A model generated the notes under the pieces. The model was not told where the DNA came from. It saw only the letters and a list, made by a program, of their open reading frames with translations, and did no database searches. DNA of 55,264 nucleotides. Origin: DATCMH01 sp036563505. GTDB taxonomy: Bacteria > Pseudomonadota > Alphaproteobacteria > Rhizobiales > Beijerinckiaceae. The translations under genes and the position numbers were made by a program. The stretch spans positions 1 through 55,264 of the forward strand of contig DATCMH010000023.1 of NCBI GenBank assembly GCA_036563505.1, written 5' to 3'. Positions 50,913 through 55,264 of this stretch are shown here, piece by piece. Position 1 is the stretch's first letter. The number at the start of each line of letters is the position of its first letter.

Positions 50913-53507
50913 TCAGCGCGACCGCCGCCACAATCCGAGGCGCGCCGACCGGGCCTGCTCTTCGGCGGCCAGGAGATCGGGCGAGGCGTCCGGCGCCGTG
51001 CGGGCGCCGCCGGCGGAGATGATCATCGTCGCGAGGTCCTGCCCCTCGAGGTCGCAGCGGGCGCCCTGGCCGCCGGCCGCCTCGCAGGTGATCTCGCGAC
51101 CGCGCAGGTAGCGCGAGAGCTGGCGCGCGAGGCGCCCATCCTCGCCCTCGACGCCCTGCAAGCGCACGATCGCGCCGCCGAAGGCAAGCGTCCCGGTATC
51201 GAGCACCTCCGGCACGCCCCGCAGGCCGCTGGGACGCGCAGGACCTCCTGGGATGCTTCCGGTCGCGCCCGCCTCGGGCCGTGGGCGGCGCGCATTCGTC
51301 GTGGTCGGGGCGCCCCGTTTGGCGAGCAGCGGCCCGGCCCGGGCGACGATGTCGTGAAAGATCGCGGCCGGCAGGTCGCCGCCGGCGACCCGGTTCATCG
51401 GCGCGTTGTCGTCGTTGCCGACCCAGACCCCGACGGTCAGTTCCGGCGTCATGCCGATGAACCAGGCGTCGCGATGCTCCTGCGTCGTGCCCGTTTTGCC
51501 GCCGACCGGAACGCCAGGCACCCGCGCCGCCTTGCCGGTGCCCTCGTTGACCACGGCCTGGAGCATATCGAGCATGGGGCCGCGCGCCTCGCCCAGCGGC
51601 GCCGACGGGTCCGCGGCAGGGGCCGGCCGCGCGTAGAGCGCCTGCCCCGTCCCGCCCTGGATCGCCCGGATCGTGAACGGCTCCAGCGCCGTCGTCCCTG
51701 AGCCCACGGCGCCGAAAGCGCGGGTCATCTCGAGGAGCGTCACCTCGGCCGATCCGAGCGCGAGGCTTGGTACGGCGGGCAGCTCGGACTGGACGCCGAG
51801 ACGCCGCGCGGTGTCGATTACGGCCGGGATGCCCACCTCCTCGGCGAGCTGGACGGCCACGGTGTTGATCGATTGCGCGAAGGCGGTGCGCAGCTCCACC
51901 CGGCCGCGGAAGCGCCCGGAGGCGTTCTGCGGCTCCCAGTCGCCGATCTGGATCGGCCGGTCGACGAGAACCGAGCCCGGCGTGTAGCCCTTCTGCAGGG
52001 CCGCGAGATAGACGAAAAGCTTGAACAGCGAGCCCGCTTGGCGCTTGGCCTGCGTCGCCCGGTTGAACTGGCTCTGCTCGTAGTCGCGCCCGCCGACGAG
52101 GGCGAGAACGGCACCGTCGGCGCCGAGCACCACCACGGACGCCTGCCCCGCGGCTTTGGCGGCGCCCTCGGCGTCGAGGCGCCGGTCCACGACGGCCTCG
52201 GCGACGCGCTGGAGCTCCAGGTTGATCGTAGTGCGGGCGGTGACGTCGCCGGCGGCCGGCGCCAGGCGCTTGAGATCGGCCGCCACGAGATCGACGAAGT
52301 AGTTCGCTCCGGGTGGGGTCTCGGGCGGGGTGCGTAGCGCGACCGTTTCGGCCCGGGCCGCGTCGGCGGCGGGCTGCGTGATCGCCCCTGTCTCGACCAT
52401 GGCCTGGAGAACCGTGTCGGCGCGATCCTTGGCGCCGCCGAAATTGCGCGTCGGCGCGAGCTGTGAGGGCGCGCGCACGAGGCCGGCGAGCATGGCGGAT
52501 TCGGCAAGACTGAGCTCCTTCGCGCGCTTGCCGAAATAGCGCTTGGCCGCCGCATCGGCCCCGTAGGCGCCGGCCCCGAAATAGGCCGTGTTCAGGTAGC
52601 GCTGCAGGATCTCGTCCTTGGTGAGCTGCGTCTCGAGCCAGAGCGCGATGAGCGCTTCCTGCACTTTTCGGCGCAGCGTCTTCTCCGACGAGAGGTAGGT
52701 GAGCCGCACGAGCTGCTGCGTGATGGTCGAGCCGCCCTCACGGGCGCCGCCGGCCTGGGCGTTGCGGATCAGCGCCCGGAACGTCCCCCGCAGGTCGATG
52801 CCGGCATGGTCGTGGAAGCGCCGGTCCTCGATGGCGAGCACGGCCTGCTTGAGCTGGTCGGGAATGTCGGCGGAGGCCAGCTTCTCGCCGCGGAACACGC
52901 CGCGCGTCGCGAAGGTCTGGCCGTCCGCGGCCTCGACGACGAGGGCTCGCTGCGCCGGGTCGACCTGAAGACCGCCGTTCAGGGGCAATGTCGCGAGGCT
53001 GTAGGCCAGGAGCCCGACGAGCGCGACCGCTGAAACGATGCCGGCTCCCACGACCCCGCGCGCCACCCGCCGCCGCCAAGCGGGTCGCGGTCTCTCGGGC
53101 CTCGCCACCGCGGGCCGGGCCGTGGGCGCGGCAGCCAGCCTGACATCATCGGGGCTGAGCGGCCGTGCATCGGACCGAAATGTCCCCCGCCGCCCCATGC
53201 CGGCGCCCAGGGCGCGCATGCGCGCGACGCCGGCCAAGGAGCCGGCGCGAAGGGCCGACGCCGCCGTTCGGGTCAGGCGCGCGGCTGCCTTGCCGCCGTG
53301 TGCGAAGCGCCGGCCCGTCACGACGGCGAGGGAGCGCAGGAGATGGCCGATCTGCCGCAAGAGGAGCCCGGCCGCCGCGGTCGTGGCCGCCGCGGCGCTG
53401 CGCGGATCGACGCCCTCCTGATCCCTTTCAGTCGTCCTGGGCCCAGCCGTCGCCATCACCGGCGGGGCCGGTTCAGGCTGAGACTGCGCTGGTCGCGACG
53501 GATCCAT
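50913..53507 (-). CDS. class A penicillin-binding protein with C-terminal SNase-like domain
   Basis: An 864-residue bifunctional peptidoglycan synthase. A long basic cytoplasmic N terminus (1-150) precedes one helix (151-173). The GT51 glycosyltransferase has Glu227 in AIEDRRFHDHAGID and REGGSTITQQLV. The transpeptidase has Ser493-x-x-Lys496 (GSLFKLF), SIN (546-548) and KTGTT (671-675). After a Pro-rich linker (about 735-768) comes a small domain (about 770-862) resembling a thermonuclease fold: GGAIVRLQGVEGEDGRLARQ, CEAAGGQGARCDLEGQDLA and EEQARSARLGLWRR. Catalytic nuclease residues are not evident, so it is probably a binding module. No strong ribosome site precedes ATG 53507; an internal ATG at 53456 is possible. 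Confidence 0.9.
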   Translation of the reverse strand: MDPSRPAQSQPEPAPPVMATAGPRTTERDQEGVDPRSAAAATTAAAGLLLRQIGHLLRSLAVVTGRRFAHGGKAAARLTRTAASALRAGSLAGVARMRALGAGMGRRGTFRSDARPLSPDDVRLAAAPTARPAVARPERPRPAWRRRVARGVVGAGIVSAVALVGLLAYSLATLPLNGGLQVDPAQRALVVEAADGQTFATRGVFRGEKLASADIPDQLKQAVLAIEDRRFHDHAGIDLRGTFRALIRNAQAGGAREGGSTITQQLVRLTYLSSEKTLRRKVQEALIALWLETQLTKDEILQRYLNTAYFGAGAYGADAAAKRYFGKRAKELSLAESAMLAGLVRAPSQLAPTRNFGGAKDRADTVLQAMVETGAITQPAADAARAETVALRTPPETPPGANYFVDLVAADLKRLAPAAGDVTARTTINLELQRVAEAVVDRRLDAEGAAKAAGQASVVVLGADGAVLALVGGRDYEQSQFNRATQAKRQAGSLFKLFVYLAALQKGYTPGSVLVDRPIQIGDWEPQNASGRFRGRVELRTAFAQSINTVAVQLAEEVGIPAVIDTARRLGVQSELPAVPSLALGSAEVTLLEMTRAFGAVGSGTTALEPFTIRAIQGGTGQALYARPAPAADPSAPLGEARGPMLDMLQAVVNEGTGKAARVPGVPVGGKTGTTQEHRDAWFIGMTPELTVGVWVGNDDNAPMNRVAGGDLPAAIFHDIVARAGPLLAKRGAPTTTNARRPRPEAGATGSIPGGPARPSGLRGVPEVLDTGTLAFGGAIVRLQGVEGEDGRLARQLSRYLRGREITCEAAGGQGARCDLEGQDLATMIISAGGARTAPDASPDLLAAEEQARSARLGLWRRSR

Positions 53508-53540
53508 TGGGTAAGTTCGCGATCGTTGGAGAGGCGGAGG

Positions 53541-53912
53541 TCAGTCGAAGCGGAGCGCGTTACCGGGCGGCCGCGCCGTCCGCCCCGCACTCGGTTGGAC
53601 CGTCCGCCGTCGGAGACGTGGCCCGAGCCTCCGATACCGCCTGCGGCCGAACCGGCGTGTCCGGCGTCGGAACAGGCGGTAGCGCCATCGATAGCGGCGA
53701 CGTCGCCTACGGTATTGCAGATAGGCTTCGTCCGCCTCAGGCTCGCTGAGATCGTCGTCCAGGCCGTCGATGCCGAGCGTCGGGGCTGGCTCCGCGGACG
53801 ACGCGGCTCGGGCGACCGTGGCGCCCGCCATCGATGCGCCAAGGCCCATGAGCAGAGCGCCAAGGAAGCGTCGCCGCGCGATCAAGCCGGAGGCGGGTTC
53901 GTGCTGGTGCAT
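53541..53912 (-). CDS. Tat-exported Arg-rich small protein
   Basis: A 123-residue protein of no family I recognise. It has a Tat signal peptide (ARRRFLGALLMG, cleavage after ARA36), a short acidic stretch (GLDDDLSEPEADEAY) and a very basic Arg/Tyr-rich region (67-103). The mature protein would be strongly cationic at its C-terminal half and acidic at its start. It ends 33 bases before the PBP gene on the same strand, so they may be co-transcribed. Binding to peptidoglycan, LPS or nucleic acid is possible; none is shown. Confidence 0.7.
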   Translation of the reverse strand: MHQHEPASGLIARRRFLGALLMGLGASMAGATVARAASSAEPAPTLGIDGLDDDLSEPEADEAYLQYRRRRRRYRWRYRLFRRRTRRFGRRRYRRLGPRLRRRTVQPSAGRTARPPGNALRFD

Positions 53913-54048
53913 CGCCTCGTCCGGGCGGTCCGTCGTGACGGTGACAAGGGATGAGATGTGCACCGCCGTTCGCCTCGTGATCTCCGGCCAAGCCGACCGC
54001 GAAGCTAACTGAGGAGGTCGGACGCGGGTTCCTCGACCATGCCGTCCA

Positions 54049-54729
54049 TCAGGCCCTCTCGACGCGCGTGCCGAGCCAGATGACGTGACGCCGGCCGCTG
54101 CTGCCATGAGCGTGGACCCGCAACTCATCCACGTCGAAGCCGGCATGCTGGAGGCGGGCCTTGAACTTGCGATCGGGCCCGCTCGACCAGACGCCCAAAA
54201 TGCCCCCGGGCCGCAGGGCGTAACGCGCCCGTGCGAGGCCCTGAATGTCGTAGAGCCGATCGTTCTCCTGACGCGTCAGGCCTTCTGGACCATTGTCGAC
54301 GTCGAGGAGGATGGCGTCATAGAAGGCGGGCACCTTCTGGATCACCCGGTTGACATCGTCGACGCGGATCTCGACCCGGGGGTCGTCGAGGCTGTCCCCG
54401 AACAGATGGGAGAGCGGGCCGCGGGCCCAGGCCACCACGGCCGGCACGAGTTCGGCGACGGTGATCCGGGCCTCCGGCCCGAGCGCCTTCAGGGCCGCCA
54501 CTAAGGTGAAGCCCATGCCAAGACCGCCGATGAGCATGCGCGCCCGCGGCCGGTTGGCCAAGCGTTCGCAAGTGAGCGTCGCCAACGCCGTCTCGGAGCC
54601 GCACTGGCGGTTGTTCATGAGCTCGATCGCGCCGACACGGATCGAGTACTCGTCGCCACGCCGCATGAGGCGCATGGGCTCGAATTCGCCGGGGATGATG
54701 CTGGTGTCGAGATGAAACCAGGGCTCCAC
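54049..54729 (-). CDS. spermidine-synthase-like methyltransferase-fold protein
   Basis: A 226-residue Rossmann-fold protein related to spermidine synthases. Motif I is MLIGGLGMGFTLVAAL, followed by ITVAELVPAVVAWARG (acidic residue binding the cofactor), VEIRVDDVNRVI and YDAILLDVDNGPEGL. It has lost the N-terminal beta domain of true SpeE and starts with the strand EPMRLMRRGDEYSIRVG and LMNNRQCGSE. A polyamine or methyl-transfer reaction cannot be chosen from the sequence. It is probably monocistronic. Confidence 0.85.
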   Translation of the reverse strand: MEPWFHLDTSIIPGEFEPMRLMRRGDEYSIRVGAIELMNNRQCGSETALATLTCERLANRPRARMLIGGLGMGFTLVAALKALGPEARITVAELVPAVVAWARGPLSHLFGDSLDDPRVEIRVDDVNRVIQKVPAFYDAILLDVDNGPEGLTRQENDRLYDIQGLARARYALRPGGILGVWSSGPDRKFKARLQHAGFDVDELRVHAHGSSGRRHVIWLGTRVERA

Positions 54730-54828
54730 GTCAGTCCTCCCAAAAGCAGGGGATGTGGAACGCGAGACCTTCTCCGATGACGCGCCGTTCGGCCGTCACC
54801 TCTCCAGATCCCAGCTACCCTCAAGACC

Positions 54829-55038
54829 TCAGCGCTGACGCTCGCCCCTGATCTGGCGCTCCAGGGCAGCCTCGCCCCGCTCGCGGGCGGACTTCTCGGA
54901 ATGGTGCGGGCGATCGGACCGCTCCAGCAGTTTGCCGTGCTTGCGGATGGTCCATTCGTAATGGCCGGCCGGCTTGGTGCAGGGAGCGATATCGAGGGTG
55001 AAGGGAAAGGTAGGATTCGTCGTGGTCATACCGACCAT
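54829..55038 (-). CDS. small conserved-looking protein, unknown function
   Basis: A 69-residue basic protein with YEWTIRKHGKLLERSDRPHH and SARERGEAALERQI. I recognise no family name; the pattern resembles short soluble proteins in which a beta hairpin ending in a Trp-x-Ile/Val-Arg strand precedes a helix. An ATG three codons later (55029) is equally plausible; neither has a clear ribosome site. Coding-like composition supports it moderately. It lies between the spermidine-synthase-like gene and the initiator tRNA. Confidence 0.6.
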   Translation of the reverse strand: MVGMTTTNPTFPFTLDIAPCTKPAGHYEWTIRKHGKLLERSDRPHHSEKSARERGEAALERQIRGERQR

Positions 55039-55122
55039 ATAGTGACAAGCGATGACTTTTGCGACTGCGAAGGTGTCATGGCCAGATTGAATGTGATCCG
55101 TCGCCCGCCCCCCGAACGCCAG

Positions 55123-55156
55123 AAAGCCCCGTCCGACTTGCGTCGAGCGGGGCTTT
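55123..55156 (-). terminator. intrinsic terminator of initiator tRNA
   Basis: Perfect 9-base arms AAAGCCCCG and CGGGGCTTT, 15 bases beyond the tRNA 3' end, form a stem that ends in T residues on either strand. It should end the minus-strand tRNA transcript. Confidence 0.75.
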
Positions 55157-55171
55157 GTGTGTGCTGTGTTG

Positions 55172-55248
<77 letters not shown>

Positions 55249-55264
55249 GTAAAGGCGAATGGCG

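Overview
This is a GC-rich chromosomal window from an alphaproteobacterium, most likely of the order Hyphomicrobiales (Rhizobiales), near Methylobacteriaceae or Salinarimonadaceae. The evidence is core gene content: dxs, xseB, purA, rpoH, rluD, tRNA-Glu and an initiator tRNA, plus CpaB/CpaC pilus genes, EbdC-like and YcnI/PCuAC proteins, and intergenic palindromes of the kind common in that order. I see no insertion sequence, integrase, phage structural gene or CRISPR array. The order is read from gene content only; I could not run a taxonomic search.

Layout. 1-6.4 kb (minus): 5' end of dxs, a pirin, xseB, a very large DUF2339 membrane protein and propionyl-CoA synthetase prpE. 6.4-9.2 kb (minus): a partial Flp/Tad pilus set (cpaB, cpaC, small lipoprotein). 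9.4-10.2 kb: a membrane-anchored thermonuclease-fold protein with degenerate catalytic positions. 10.4-16.7 kb: a peptide-type ABC importer operon ending in an M20 deacylase, then a PPOX protein, an RMF-like small protein and a hybrid histidine kinase. 20.1-23.2 kb: a five-gene operon (two VOC, DUF1428, DoxX-like, SRPBCC) divergent from an HxlR-type regulator, with a palindrome touching the regulator's start codon. 23.3-29.1 kb: SemiSWEET, topoisomerase IB, fasciclin, an MBL-fold hydrolase, and a cyanide-insensitive-type bd oxidase (subunits I and II) with a 47-residue DUF2474-like third subunit.

29.4-33.6 kb: a coiled-coil membrane protein, cupin, extensin-family protein, L,D-transpeptidase and NUDIX hydrolase. 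33.7-35.1 kb: a translationally coupled pair, a HAM1/ITPase-fold protein and a SIR2 NADase-like protein. This resembles the sensor-effector half (KomB-KomC) of the Kongming anti-phage system without the KomA deaminase, and is the best candidate for an undescribed variant system. 35.3-38.1 kb: a cytochrome b fused to an ethylbenzene-dehydrogenase-gamma-like haem domain, followed by a 2Fe-2S/FAD/NAD reductase, a predicted trans-membrane electron chain. 38.3-40.4 kb: copper handling (SCO1, a YcnI-PCuAC fusion, DUF2946).

40.8-46.9 kb: purA, a membrane protein, VOC, rpoH, rluD, tRNA-Glu and a lipoprotein. 47.2-50.9 kb: a DctPQM TRAP transporter with a terminator-like hairpin after dctP. 50.9-55.3 kb (minus): a class A PBP carrying a thermonuclease-like C-terminal domain, an Arg-rich Tat substrate, a spermidine-synthase-like protein, a small unknown protein and the initiator tRNA. 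Four different long palindromic intergenic repeats occur; three lie between convergent genes.
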